Positions 30,907 to 40,009 of a stretch of DNA of 50,024 nt are shown here, piece after piece. Made by a program: the position numbers and the translations under genes. A model generated the notes under the pieces. The model saw nothing but the letters and a program-made list of their open reading frames with translations, made no database searches and was not told where the DNA came from. Source of the DNA: Dehalococcoidia bacterium (GTDB lineage Bacteria > Chloroflexota > Dehalococcoidia > Tepidiformales > Tepidiformaceae); contig JADZEI010000091.1 in assembly GCA_020850615.1 (NCBI GenBank), positions 1 through 50,024 of the forward strand. The letters are read 5' to 3'. Positions within the stretch are counted from its first letter, which is position 1, and each line of letters opens with the position of its first letter.

Positions 30907-31872
30907 TTACTGCTCGCGCCGGCCTGGCACAGAACGGACCGCCAGCACCGCACCCGGCGCGCAGAGCGCGAGCAGGGCGAGGGCGGCCACGAGGGAGACG
31001 CTGTTTGCGGGCGCCGCGGCGGCGTCCTGCGCCGTCCCGGAGCCCGTCGCGGGCGGCAGCGGCTCGTCGCCGCCGATACGGACGCCGCGCACTTCGTTGA
31101 TGCTGCCCGGCACGTCGACCGACGGCGATGGTGCGGGCGCGACCGGGTCGACCGGGATGCTCACGCCGAGCTCGTCCGGCGCTTCGTCGCAGACCGTGAC
31201 CGTGACCACCGCCGCCCCGCCGCCCGCGGCGTGCGTCACCGGCACGTTCGCGCCGTCCGTGGCGTAGAACGCAGCGCCGTCGCACACGGTCGCGGTGTCG
31301 CTGCCGAGCAGCTGCCGCACGGTGTACTGCCCGAATGGCAGGTCGCGAGATGCCGTGGTCGCGCGCGGCTGGTCGCCGCTCATGCTCACTTCCACGGTGT
31401 CGGCCACGGCCCCGGCGGCATCGACGATTTCGAACCGCCACGTCCGCGCCGAGGCAGCTGGCCCGTTCACCAGCGCCACTTCGATGCGGATGGGCGCGGC
31501 CTGCCCGAACTGGAACGTGCGCGAAGCGACGACCGTGCCCGCCATCCGCACCGAGAGCGTCGCCTCGCCGGCCGTCTCGCGCGCGACGAACACCGTCGCC
31601 TCGGCGATGCCCGGCTCGACGCGCGAGAGCGAGAGCGTGCCCTGGATCGCGCCGCCCTCGACCGCGTACTCGAGCGGCGCCAGCTCGGCGTCCTCGCCCA
31701 GCGCGCGCACGGTCACTGCGAGCGGCGACCCGGGCGTGCCCGAGCCTGCCGGTGCCACGACTTCGACCGTGAGCAGCCCGGAAGCGCCCGCCGGGCGCAC
31801 CGCCAGCAGCGGCGCGAGCGCGAGCACCAGCGCCACCAGCGCGAGCACGGGGACCAGGCGCGTCGTTGTCAC
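30907..31872 (-). CDS. Secreted surface protein with sortase-like C-terminal signal
   Basis: 321 residues. A signal peptide (about 1-32) is followed by two or three Ig-like domains of beta strands (LLTVEVVAPAGSG, IEVALVNGPA, FGQYTVRQLLGSD), a linker, then LPPATG near residue 274, a hydrophobic stretch (about 290-312) and a basic tail (GRREQ). That order is the pattern of sortase substrates, although the motif is LPPATG rather than LPxTG. The sortase at 26667 is the obvious candidate enzyme. GTG 31872 has GGAAG upstream. Divergent from the lipoprotein at 32088. Confidence 0.75.
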   Translation of the reverse strand: MTTTRLVPVLALVALVLALAPLLAVRPAGASGLLTVEVVAPAGSGTPGSPLAVTVRALGEDAELAPLEYAVEGGAIQGTLSLSRVEPGIAEATVFVARETAGEATLSVRMAGTVVASRTFQFGQAAPIRIEVALVNGPAASARTWRFEIVDAAGAVADTVEVSMSGDQPRATTASRDLPFGQYTVRQLLGSDTATVCDGAAFYATDGANVPVTHAAGGGAAVVTVTVCDEAPDELGVSIPVDPVAPAPSPSVDVPGSINEVRGVRIGGDEPLPPATGSGTAQDAAAAPANSVSLVAALALLALCAPGAVLAVRSVPGRREQ

Positions 31873-32087
31873 TGCCGGCCACTTCCTTTCCCGGGGCGTC
31901 ACCGCGTGGCAACCCGGGTGTCTATGCGGTAACAGTACCGCCGGGGGGCCGTCTCGAACCATATGAAGCCGGTAAGAACGAGGGAAACCCGGGAATTGGC
32001 GCGCGGCGGGCCCGGCCGCATCATGGGATCGGGTGTGCAGCGGGGGTGGTGGTTCGTTCGCCGCGCCCGGCACCCGGGAGCAGCTGA

Positions 32088-32879
32088 ATGACGAAGATTG
32101 GCAAGTTCGCCCTTTCGGGCGTGATGGCACTGACCCTCTCGCTGGGCCTCGCCGCCTGCAGCGACAGTGGCGACGACGACAACGCATCCGCAGACGCCGA
32201 CGAGACCCGCACCGCGACGCAAAGCGACAGCACGAAGCCGGCCAACAACACCGCGACTTCGACCGCCACCGCGACGGCGACGACGGGCGCCGACAACTCC
32301 GACGATGGCCTGTCGCTCCTGCGCGACGCCACCGCGAACCTCGAAGAGGCGACCTACAAGCTCGTCTACGAGCTCACGGGCGAAGATGATGGCACCGGCG
32401 CCCTCGACGGCACGCTGACCATCGCCGCCGACCCGCCGCGCCAGCTCATGGGCATCTCCGGCTCGCTCGGCGGCGAAGAGGGCTCGTTCATGATCCTCAA
32501 CGATGGCACGGACAGCTTCCTCTGCGTCGATTTCGATGGGGAGCAGAGCTGCATCAAGGGCACGGGCTCCGTGACCTCCGCCATCCCCCTCCCGTCGATC
32601 GTCTCGATCGAGGACTCCCTCGACGAGATCGCCGGGGCGCCCGACGTCGAGGTGAAGGAAGTGGCCGGCCAGGAGATCGCCGGGCGCGATGGCCGCTGCT
32701 TCGAAGTGACCAGCAGCGAAGGCACCGGCCTCGTCTGCATCGATGAGGGAGACGGCATCGTCCTGCTCGTCGACGGCGAGTTCGGCGGCAGCTCCGGCAC
32801 CCTCCGCCTGCGCGAGTACACCGACAACCCGGCCGCGTCCGACTTCGAACCCCCGTATCCCGTTACGGAAATCCCCTGA
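32088..32879 (+). CDS. Lipoprotein, LppX/LprAFG (LolA-like) type
   Basis: 263 residues. The signal ends in LAAC with Cys24, followed by an acidic and Thr-rich spacer. The mature domain (about 70-263) begins LLRDATANLEEATYKLVYEL and continues with DGTLTIAADPPRQLMGISGS and two later Cys. This is the half-barrel outline of LolA/LppX-like proteins that hold lipids, but no ligand can be assigned. GGGAG lies upstream of ATG 32088. It shares a 215-bp promoter region with the divergent surface protein. Confidence 0.75.
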   Translation: MTKIGKFALSGVMALTLSLGLAACSDSGDDDNASADADETRTATQSDSTKPANNTATSTATATATTGADNSDDGLSLLRDATANLEEATYKLVYELTGEDDGTGALDGTLTIAADPPRQLMGISGSLGGEEGSFMILNDGTDSFLCVDFDGEQSCIKGTGSVTSAIPLPSIVSIEDSLDEIAGAPDVEVKEVAGQEIAGRDGRCFEVTSSEGTGLVCIDEGDGIVLLVDGEFGGSSGTLRLREYTDNPAASDFEPPYPVTEIP

Positions 32880-32929
32880 TTCATCGGCGCGCCCGGCCGG
32901 GGCCGGCCCGGGCGCGCCAGCCCGCGTGT

Positions 32930-32935
32930 TAGAGT
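32930..32935 (+). promoter_or_regulatory. TAGAGT -10 box, 7 nt before ATG (leaderless)
   Basis: TAGAGT, CCGATCG, ATG at 32943; no ribosome site in between. Confidence 0.5.
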
Positions 32936-32942
32936 CCGATCG

Positions 32943-35717
32943 ATGCCAACCCTGCGGGCGGACGAGAACCGGTACCTGCTCCAGGCGGAGCCGTGGGAAC
33001 GCGGCTCCGTGCGCCGGATCCCCGGCTGCCGCTGGACCGGCCAGGCTGGCTGGCAGTTCCCGCGCCAGCCAGCCGTCGTCCTCGCGCTCGACCGCGTCTT
33101 CGGCGAAGACGGCTGGCGCTTCAACGACCCGGCCACCGGGATCGACGTCGACGACGCCCGCGAACGCCTCCGCTACGCCGCGCGCCCGCAGGACGTGGCC
33201 GTCGTCCGCCTCGAAGGGCCACAGCTCGCCGTGCGCTGCAGCATCGCCGACAAGGAGCTCGTGAAGCTCGTCCCCGGCTACCGCTGGTCGCCGGGGACGA
33301 AGAGCTGGTACGTGGCCGCCGTGCCCATGGCCCTCGACATCCTCCAGGAGCGCTTCGGCGACCGCCTCGACGTCGACGCCGAGACGCGCACGACGATCGA
33401 GCTGCGCCGCGCCGACGAACAGGCAGCCATCGACCAGGACGCGGCGATGCGCGCCCGCATGGCCGAACCCGCGCCGCCACCGCCCGCTCCTCCCGTCGCC
33501 GAACCGCCGCCCGCCGCGCCCCCCGTGCTGGTGGAAGCCGCCCGCGAAGCCGTCGAGGCGGGGGAAGCGCTGCGCGCGGCCACACCGGCCCCGGCCGACG
33601 CCACCGCCTGGGCAATTATCGAGCGCCTTGACTCCCGCCTCGACCGGCTCGCATCCGTGCTCGAACGGCTCGAGGCGAAGCTGGCGCCCCAGGCCGCGCC
33701 CGAACCGCCGCCACCACCCGCCCCCGCGCCCCCCGAGCCCGGCCCCGAGCCGCTCGACTGGCGCGAACTGCTCCGCCAGTCCCAGGACGATGCCGCCGGC
33801 GCCCTGGACCAGGCGAACCGCACCATCCAGGCCAGCAGCGACAACGCCGTGCTGCGCGCCGTCGCCGGCGTGGCCGCCCATCGCGCCGGGCGCCTCCAGC
33901 AGGCCTACGAGCACCTCTCCCAGGCCCTCCGCAGCGACGGCGCCGTCGAGGACGCGAACCTTTCGCGCATCGCCCGCGACGCCTTCCAGTCCGTCGTCCT
34001 CCGCTTCCTGAACGACGACATCGGCCCCATCGAGCCGATCGAGAACGTCGCCTCCGTGCGGAAGCTCCTGCTTGCCGAGCTCTATGGCGGCAACGGGTTC
34101 CGCCAGGACCGCGTCAGCTCGACCGCGGCCCTCGGGACGCTCCAGCGCCTCGTCGGCGACCCCGCCCTCAAGCGCACCGCCCCCGAGCTCGCCGACTTCT
34201 GCCGCGTCGCCCACCTGGTCGCGACGGTCCGGGGCGGCGGCCGCATGGTGGCGGGACTCGTCGCCGGTGTCCTGCGCGAAGAAGGCCTCCACCCCGACGC
34301 CCAGGCACTCGCCATATTGCTCTACGCCAACGTCCTCCACGGCGTCGACACCGTGAACGACTGGGTGCACAGCTGGCCGCGCGAATTCGACCAGGAGCAG
34401 CCGCTCGAAGCCGCCCGCCTCGTCGAGCTCGCCCTCCGCCTGCTTCCGCTCGTGGACAAGGAGCTCGCGCCGCCCGCTGCGCTGTCCACGCTCGCCTGCG
34501 TCGCCCTCGCCGATGAGGTCTCGCTGCGCGACCGGCGCCAGCTCGCCGGCTACGCCCCGCGCGCCGGCGCCGTGCGCCACTACGCGGAGTTCCTCGCCCT
34601 CTACCGCGCCGCCGCCAGCGGCGAACGCGCCCCCTGGAGCCAGTTCCCCGGCTACGCCGCGATCGTCGCCAACTCCCGCCTCGACCGCTCCTGGCAGCAC
34701 CTCCAGGAGGTGTTCATGGCCGGCTCCGGCCCCGAAACGGCCGTCCGCCTGCTCGCCGACGATGCGTACCTGCCCGCGCTCAAGACCTTCGGTGTCACCG
34801 ACCCGCGCACGCAGGTCATCGACCTCCTGGACCTCCTCCGCGCCGGGTCCCGCCCGGACAACCTGCTCAACGAGCTCGGCCAGCTCATCGAGGACGGCGG
34901 CTTCGAAGGCGCGGCCCTCTTCGACCGCGACCAGCGCATCGAGGTCTACCGCGCCGCCTTCGATGCTGCCCTCGCCCAGCGCCACGACATCGACGCCCGC
35001 GACGCCTTCCACCGGCTCGTCCGCGAGCTCCAGGAGGACGGCGACTCGACGCGCGTCCGCGATCTCTGCGCCGAGGCGATGGGCAAGCTGCGCCGCCTCA
35101 AGGTGCCCGCCCTCGCCATCCTTCTCGAAACCCAGCTGGAAGAGGGCGCGGACATCGCCAGCGCGATGGACTCCCTCGCCGCCATGCTCGCGGGCAAAGA
35201 CGACGAGGACCGCCAGGACGCCGAGGCGCAGCTCCAGGGCCTCCAGTTCGCCTACCCCGAGTTCGGCGCGCGCGTCCGGGAGACGCTCACCCAGCGCGGC
35301 ACCGAGCCCGCCCTCGAACAGGAACCGAGCTTCCCCGGGCGCAGCGTCGTCATCGTCGGCGGCCGGGAGTACATGCGGAAGCGCGCGATGCCCGTGCTCG
35401 AACGGTGGGACGTGCGCGCCCAGTGGCTCACGCCCGGCGCCGCGAAGCAGGGCGACCAGGCCGTCGCGGCCGCCGCCGGCAGCTGCGACATCGTCGTCGT
35501 GAACACCGCCTGCATCGGCCACGCCGCCAGCATCCGCACCGCCGAGGCGGCCCAGAGGGCGGGCAAGGAGCCTGTCTGGCAGCACTCCAACGGCGTCGGC
35601 ACCATGCTCCAGCGCGTCCGCCGCGCGCTCGAAGGGCTCGCCGCGGCGCCGCCCGCGCCCACAGTGGCCCCCGCGAAGCGCAAGTCGCAGGCCCTGCGCA
35701 AACGCGCAGGATTCTGA
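32943..35717 (+). CDS. Large protein with two HARP-like N-terminal segments, helical repeats and a C-terminal DUF2325 domain
   Basis: 924 residues, cytosolic. Residues about 8-60 (YLLQAEPWERGSVRRIPG, then WQFPR) and 85-137 (KELVKLVPGYRWSPGTKSWY) both follow the pattern of the HARP/SMARCAL1-type substrate module that sits before SNF2 helicases: a basic run, IPG/VPG, W..xxK.W.vP. Two Pro-rich linkers flank a short coiled coil (about 205-235). About 500 residues of helix pairs follow. The end (about 798-900) is DUF2325: RSVVIVGGREYMRKR, then CDIVVVNTACIGH and WQHSNG. No helicase or nuclease motif is visible. DNA or RNA binding is inferred from the front; DUF2325 function is unknown. Leaderless and monocistronic. 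Confidence 0.75.
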   Translation: MPTLRADENRYLLQAEPWERGSVRRIPGCRWTGQAGWQFPRQPAVVLALDRVFGEDGWRFNDPATGIDVDDARERLRYAARPQDVAVVRLEGPQLAVRCSIADKELVKLVPGYRWSPGTKSWYVAAVPMALDILQERFGDRLDVDAETRTTIELRRADEQAAIDQDAAMRARMAEPAPPPPAPPVAEPPPAAPPVLVEAAREAVEAGEALRAATPAPADATAWAIIERLDSRLDRLASVLERLEAKLAPQAAPEPPPPPAPAPPEPGPEPLDWRELLRQSQDDAAGALDQANRTIQASSDNAVLRAVAGVAAHRAGRLQQAYEHLSQALRSDGAVEDANLSRIARDAFQSVVLRFLNDDIGPIEPIENVASVRKLLLAELYGGNGFRQDRVSSTAALGTLQRLVGDPALKRTAPELADFCRVAHLVATVRGGGRMVAGLVAGVLREEGLHPDAQALAILLYANVLHGVDTVNDWVHSWPREFDQEQPLEAARLVELALRLLPLVDKELAPPAALSTLACVALADEVSLRDRRQLAGYAPRAGAVRHYAEFLALYRAAASGERAPWSQFPGYAAIVANSRLDRSWQHLQEVFMAGSGPETAVRLLADDAYLPALKTFGVTDPRTQVIDLLDLLRAGSRPDNLLNELGQLIEDGGFEGAALFDRDQRIEVYRAAFDAALAQRHDIDARDAFHRLVRELQEDGDSTRVRDLCAEAMGKLRRLKVPALAILLETQLEEGADIASAMDSLAAMLAGKDDEDRQDAEAQLQGLQFAYPEFGARVRETLTQRGTEPALEQEPSFPGRSVVIVGGREYMRKRAMPVLERWDVRAQWLTPGAAKQGDQAVAAAAGSCDIVVVNTACIGHAASIRTAEAAQRAGKEPVWQHSNGVGTMLQRVRRALEGLAAAPPAPTVAPAKRKSQALRKRAGF

Positions 35718-35777
35718 CGCGAGCGTGGGGCCGGTCTGGCGTAGAATCCCGGCACACCCCACTTGCCGGAGCTCCCC

Positions 35778-36584
35778 GTGGACTACAACGCCATCCTCTA
35801 CGCCGTCGAAGACGGTGTCGCGACCATCACCCTGAACAAGCCCGAGCGGCTCAACGCCTTTGACGACGAGATGCTGCGCGAATGGTGCGACGCCATCCTC
35901 CGCGCCGACCAGGACCGCGCCGTCCGGGTCATCATCATCACCGGCTCCGGGCGCGGCTTCTGCAGCGGCATGAACGTCGCCGCCGAGGCCGCCGGCGATG
36001 GCGTGCTCCGCACCCAGGCCACCGTCGCCGACCGCCGCCACAGCCTGCGCGACCGCGTGCACCCGATCCCGCGCGCGCTCATCCAGCTCGAAAAGCCGTA
36101 CATCGCCGCGATCAACGGCGCCGCCGCCGGCGCGGGCATGGACATGGCCTCGATGGCCGACATCCGCTTCGCCGCCTCCACCGCGCGCGTGGGCATGACC
36201 TACGTCCGCATGGGCCTGATCCCCGGCGACGGCGGCTGCTGGACGCTCCCGCGCATCGTCGGCACCCAGAAGGCGCTCGACCTGATCTGGTCCGGCCGCC
36301 TGATCACCGCCCAGGAAGCGCTCGACATGGGCTACCTCATGGCCGTGTACGAACCGGACGAGCTCATGCCGAAGGTCACGGAATACGCGAAGAGCCTCGC
36401 GAAGGGCCCCGCGACCGCGCTCCAGCTCGCCAAGAAGCTCGTCTACCGCTCCCAGAACATCCCCTTCGACGAGCACCTCGATATGGCCCAGATGAGCATG
36501 TTCATCGCCCAGACCACCGACGACGCCCGCGAAGGCCCGAGGGCGTTCGTGGAAAAGCGCGAACCCCAGTTCAAGGGCTGGTAG
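35778..36584 (+). CDS. Crotonase-fold enoyl-CoA hydratase/isomerase family protein
   Basis: 268 residues. GRGFCSGMNVA and INGAAAGAGMDMA form the CoA/oxyanion site. The first catalytic Glu position is Asp and the second is Tyr; IPGDGGCWTLPR adds an Asp seen in several non-hydratase crotonases. The exact reaction is open (isomerase, hydratase on unusual substrates, or other). GTG 35778 is chosen with a GGAG site and by analogy to the crotonase at 4510; TTG 35763 is the longer option. TAGAAT at about 35745 is a -10 candidate. Confidence 0.87.
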   Translation: MDYNAILYAVEDGVATITLNKPERLNAFDDEMLREWCDAILRADQDRAVRVIIITGSGRGFCSGMNVAAEAAGDGVLRTQATVADRRHSLRDRVHPIPRALIQLEKPYIAAINGAAAGAGMDMASMADIRFAASTARVGMTYVRMGLIPGDGGCWTLPRIVGTQKALDLIWSGRLITAQEALDMGYLMAVYEPDELMPKVTEYAKSLAKGPATALQLAKKLVYRSQNIPFDEHLDMAQMSMFIAQTTDDAREGPRAFVEKREPQFKGW

Positions 36585-36587
36585 GCG

Positions 36588-36620
36588 AGTTAGTGATCAG
36601 TCATCGGTCGTCAGTTATCA
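36588..36620. repeat. Period-7 array, degenerate AGTCATC type
   Basis: AGTGATC, AGTCATC, GGTCGTC, AGTTATC after the crotonase stop. The sequence drifts between units but the 7-bp spacing is kept. Confidence 0.65.
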
Positions 36621-36629
36621 GGTCGTTGT

Positions 36630-37070
36630 CCGGTGCGGGCGCCGCAGGCGTAGTCGCGGAGCATCGGCTCCGCGGCCCCCAGGATCATGCCGCGCGGTAG
36701 CCCGCGAATCCGCCACCCGTGGCGCAACGCACCGCGCGCGACCATCCACACCACGCCGTCTCCCCTCTCCCCCGCGGGGGAGAGGGGTCCGGGGGTGAGG
36801 GCGGCGTCGCCCCATGTCCACGCCGGGCACCGCAGGCGTATGCCGCGGAACACTGCTCCGCGGGACGGTCCGTGCCATGTCACACCGACGGGCGATGATG
36901 TGTTGCGCTGGCGTGGGGCGGGGTACCCGTGGACGCGCAAGGCTACCGCGGTGCATCCGTTGGGCTTAGACGCGCCGCCGAGGCTGGGCTCGGCAGGCTA
37001 CCGCTGCGCGGCGGGGCGCCGCGGGATTCTCCGTACGCCTGTCGCCCGGGCCCCCCGCCATCGCCCCCGC
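36630..37070. repeat. Mosaic repeat island 5
   Basis: Two degenerate A modules (about 36640-36680 and 36827-36868), a 12-bp perfect stem CCCCTCTCCCCC/GGGGGAGAGGGG at 36762-36787 followed by GTCCGGGGGTGAGGG, then joined C and D modules at about 36952-37005. No gene is supported between the crotonase and CMD genes. Confidence 0.75.
36762..36787. repeat. CCCCTCTCC palindrome repeat
   Basis: 12-bp perfect stem with a 2-nt loop. This CCTCTCCC...GGGAGAGGG-GGTGAGGG unit is widespread among bacteria as an intergenic palindrome; copies also at 10784 and 45252. Confidence 0.75.
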
Positions 37071-37073
37071 ACC

Positions 37074-37712
37074 CTACTCCCGCGAGATCGCCCCCATCAC
37101 GTCCGCGGCCTTCTGGCCCTCCGGCGCCGCGATCTCCACGATCCGCTCGGGCACGTCGTCGTACTCCAGCCGAAGCGCGCGCGTGATCGTCGCGTGCAGC
37201 ATGTAGGTGCCGATCGTGTAGGCGAGCTCGAGGATCGCTTCGTCCGAAAGGTGCTGCTTCAGCGCCGCGAACGTGCCGTCCTGCACGCGCCCATCGGCCA
37301 GCACCATCTCGTCGGTGAAGGCGAGGATGGCGCGCTCGGCCGCGTCGAACCGGTCGGAGATGCCCCAGCTCGGGATGTGCTCGAGCTGCTCGTCGGTCAG
37401 CCCCACGCTGCGCGCGGCCTTGCAGTGCTGCGAGAACACGAACTGGCTGCCCTGCGCGAACCCGGTCCGCGTGAGCGCCACTTCCCGCTGCTGCGGCGTC
37501 AGCTGGCGGCGCCGGCTGCTCACCAGCGCGAAGCCCCGCTGCGCGTGCGCCAGCACGTCCGGCACCAGCGCGAACACAGTCCACCAGTTGCCCGGCGTGC
37601 CCGTCGCCGTGCCCGGCTCGGCCACCGGGTCGCGGTCGCCGAAGAGGCCCTGGTAGACCTGCTTCACCTCGTCCGGCGCGTCGTTTTTCGAGACCTGGCG
37701 TAGTCGTGGCAT
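37074..37712 (-). CDS. Carboxymuconolactone decarboxylase (CMD) family protein
   Basis: 212 residues, all helical. The CMD/AhpD region is QREVALTRTGFAQGSQFVFSQHCKAARSVGL followed later by EAILELAYTIGTYMLHA. The CxxC of AhpD peroxidases is absent (FxxxHC instead), so disulfide peroxidase chemistry is unlikely. Many such Chloroflexota/Actinobacteria homologues have no assigned substrate. ATG 37712 has a GAGGAGG site. Divergent from the CaiB-HMG-CoA lyase operon with 138 bp between. Confidence 0.82.
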   Translation of the reverse strand: MPRLRQVSKNDAPDEVKQVYQGLFGDRDPVAEPGTATGTPGNWWTVFALVPDVLAHAQRGFALVSSRRRQLTPQQREVALTRTGFAQGSQFVFSQHCKAARSVGLTDEQLEHIPSWGISDRFDAAERAILAFTDEMVLADGRVQDGTFAALKQHLSDEAILELAYTIGTYMLHATITRALRLEYDDVPERIVEIAAPEGQKAADVMGAISRE

Positions 37713-37850
37713 GCTTCCCTCCTCGCGTTTTCGCGGACTTCCGGGCCCCCCTGGGTGGACCGGTCGGCGAATTGACAGACGGTATACCAAAACTGAGAAT
37801 CAGGACACCGCTGTGACGCGATTGTTGACCAGGCCGACTGGAGGACTGTA

Positions 37851-39095
37851 GTGACGGAAGACCGTGCCCGGGTCCCGGAGGGGGGACCTCTCGCCGGCCT
37901 GCGTGTCGTTGAAATGGGCTCGCTGATTGCGGGCCCGCTCTGTGCGCGCCTCCTCGCCGATTTCGGCGCCGACGTGATCAAGATCGAGCCGCCCGGCGCC
38001 GGCGACCCCCTGCGCCACTGGGGTACCGACAACGTCAACGGTCGCGACCTGCTCTGGACCATCTACGCCCGCAACAAGCGCTGCGTCACGCTCGACCTCC
38101 GCCAGGACAAAGGCCGCGACCTCGCGAAGCAACTCATCGCGAAGAGCAACGTCGTCGTCGAGAACTTCCGGCCGGGCACCATGGAGAAGTGGGGCCTCGG
38201 CCCGCAGGACCTCTTCGCCGCGAACCCGGACCTCGTGATGGTCCGCGTCTCCGGCTTCGGCCAGACCGGCCCCTATAGCCAGAAAGCCGGCTTTGGCAGC
38301 GTCGGCGAGGCGATGGGCGGCATCCGTTACACCACCGGCTACCCGGACCGCGCCTCCACCCGCACGGGCGTCAGCCTCGGCGATTCGCTCGCGGCGATGT
38401 TCGGCGCGCTCGGCGCCCTCGCGTCGCTCCAGGCAATCAAGTCCGGCGCCCGCGGCGAACCCGGCGCCGTCCGCGGCCAGGTCGTCGACGTCGCCGTCTA
38501 CGAAGCCGTCTACGCGCTCATGGAGAGCCTGGTGCCGGACTACCAGCTCCTCGGCAAGGTTCGCGAACGCAGCGGCCCCGTGCTCCCCCACGTCGCGCCG
38601 TCGAACACCTACCCGTGCAGCGACGGCGTCGACGTGCTCATCGCCGCGAACGCCGACAACGTCTTCCGGCGCCTCTGCGACGTCATGGAGCAGCCCGAGC
38701 TGGCGACCGATCCCCGCTTCGCCACCCACACCGCCCGCGGCGAGAACCAGGACGAGATCGACGGCATCGTCGGCCAGTGGACCCAGCAGTTCGACAGCCG
38801 GGCGCTCGTCACCCTGCTCGATGAGGCCGGCGTGCCGGCGGGCCCGATCTACACCGCCCGCAACATGGTCGACGACCCGCACTTCGCCGCCCGCGGCATG
38901 ATCCAGAAGATGATGCTGGACGAAGGCCTCGAGTTCCCGATGCCCGGCATCGTCCCGAACCTGAGCGGCACGCCCGGCGAGGTGCGCTGGGCCGGCCCGC
39001 TCACGCTCGGCAGCCACAACGCCGAGGTGTTCGAAGGGCTCCTCGGGCTCTCCGCGGCCGAACGCGCCGCGCTCCAGGAAGCCGGGGTTATCTGA
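37851..39095 (+). CDS. CaiB/BaiF (class III) CoA-transferase
   Basis: 414 residues. VVEMGSLIAGPLCARLLADFGADVIKIEPP is the class III opening; VSLGDSLAAM holds the catalytic Asp; NTYPCSDG and the C-terminal GSHNAEVF are present. It should transfer CoA between acids by a ping-pong anhydride mechanism. The HMG-CoA lyase gene begins in its stop codon (TGATG), so the acceptor is plausibly 3-hydroxy-3-methylglutarate, as for the SUGCT group. Start is GTG with GGAGG upstream; TATACC at about 37782 may be the promoter. Confidence 0.92.
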   Translation: MTEDRARVPEGGPLAGLRVVEMGSLIAGPLCARLLADFGADVIKIEPPGAGDPLRHWGTDNVNGRDLLWTIYARNKRCVTLDLRQDKGRDLAKQLIAKSNVVVENFRPGTMEKWGLGPQDLFAANPDLVMVRVSGFGQTGPYSQKAGFGSVGEAMGGIRYTTGYPDRASTRTGVSLGDSLAAMFGALGALASLQAIKSGARGEPGAVRGQVVDVAVYEAVYALMESLVPDYQLLGKVRERSGPVLPHVAPSNTYPCSDGVDVLIAANADNVFRRLCDVMEQPELATDPRFATHTARGENQDEIDGIVGQWTQQFDSRALVTLLDEAGVPAGPIYTARNMVDDPHFAARGMIQKMMLDEGLEFPMPGIVPNLSGTPGEVRWAGPLTLGSHNAEVFEGLLGLSAAERAALQEAGVI

Positions 39096-40009
39096 TGCCT
39101 GAGCTGCCGTCCGAGGTTCTGCTCGTCGAAGTCGGCCCGCGCGACGGCCTCCAGAACGAGAAGCAGTTCGTGCCCACCGCCGAGAAGGTGCGGCTGATCA
39201 ACGAGCTCTCCCGCGCCGGGTTCGCGCGCATCGAAGCCACCTCGTTCGTGAGCCCGAAGGCCGTGCCCCAGCTCGCCGACGCGGGCGAGGTCATGGCCGC
39301 GATCGACCGCGTGCCCGGCGTCCAGTACGCCGCCCTCATCCCGAACGAGCGCGGACTGGCACGCGCGCTCGAAGCGAAGGTCGACCTCGCGAACCTGGTC
39401 GTCGTCGCCAGCGAGTCGTTCAACCAGCGGAACGTGAAGATGAGCGTGCGCGAATCGATGGACCAGCTCCGCCAGGTGGTGCGCGCGGCCGAGCCCGCCG
39501 CCATGCCCGTCACCGTCGTCATCGGCACCGCCTACCACTGCCCGTTCGAAGGCCCCACGCCGCCCGAGCGCGTCCTCGGGCTCGTCGCCGAGTGCGTCGA
39601 CATGGGCCTCGAAGAAGTCACGCTCGCCGACACCATCGGCGCCGCCAACCCGTACGAAGTGGCCGCTCTCGGCGAGGCGGTGCGCGAGCGCTTCCCCACG
39701 GTGAGGCTCGGGCTGCACCTGCACGACACACGCGGCATGGGCGTGGTCAACGCGCTTGCCGGGCTGCAGAGCGGCTACACGCGCCTGGAGAGCTCGATCG
39801 GCGGCCTCGGCGGCTGCCCCTTCGCCCCCAAAGCCACCGGCAACGCCTGCACCGAAGAGCTCGTCTTCATGCTCCAGGGCTACGGCCTCGCCCGCGAAAT
39901 CGACCTCGACGCCCTCCTCGCCATCGGCGCCAACCTCGACACCGTCGTCGGCCACGCCCTCCAGAGCGGCCTCCTCGCCGCCGGCCGGCCGGTTCCGGTC
40001 AGCGCGTAG
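39095..40009 (+). CDS. Hydroxymethylglutaryl-CoA lyase
   Basis: 304 residues, TIM barrel. VGPRDGLQNEKQFV holds the active-site Arg-Asp and Gln, LHLHDTRGMG the metal histidines, and GGLGGCPFAPKATGN the active-site cysteine loop. All residues needed for HMG-CoA to acetoacetate plus acetyl-CoA are present. It shares one base with the CaiB stop, so the pair is translated together. This links the operon to leucine or terpenoid-type branched acid breakdown. Confidence 0.92.
   Translation: MPELPSEVLLVEVGPRDGLQNEKQFVPTAEKVRLINELSRAGFARIEATSFVSPKAVPQLADAGEVMAAIDRVPGVQYAALIPNERGLARALEAKVDLANLVVVASESFNQRNVKMSVRESMDQLRQVVRAAEPAAMPVTVVIGTAYHCPFEGPTPPERVLGLVAECVDMGLEEVTLADTIGAANPYEVAALGEAVRERFPTVRLGLHLHDTRGMGVVNALAGLQSGYTRLESSIGGLGGCPFAPKATGNACTEELVFMLQGYGLAREIDLDALLAIGANLDTVVGHALQSGLLAAGRPVPVSA

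Noticed and set aside
31899-36476. 1525-residue open frame on the reverse strand across the lipoprotein, DUF2325 and crotonase genes
   Set aside because: It lies antisense to three well-supported genes. High G+C with G/C-rich third positions keeps the opposite frame free of stops, and the translation has no recognisable domain.
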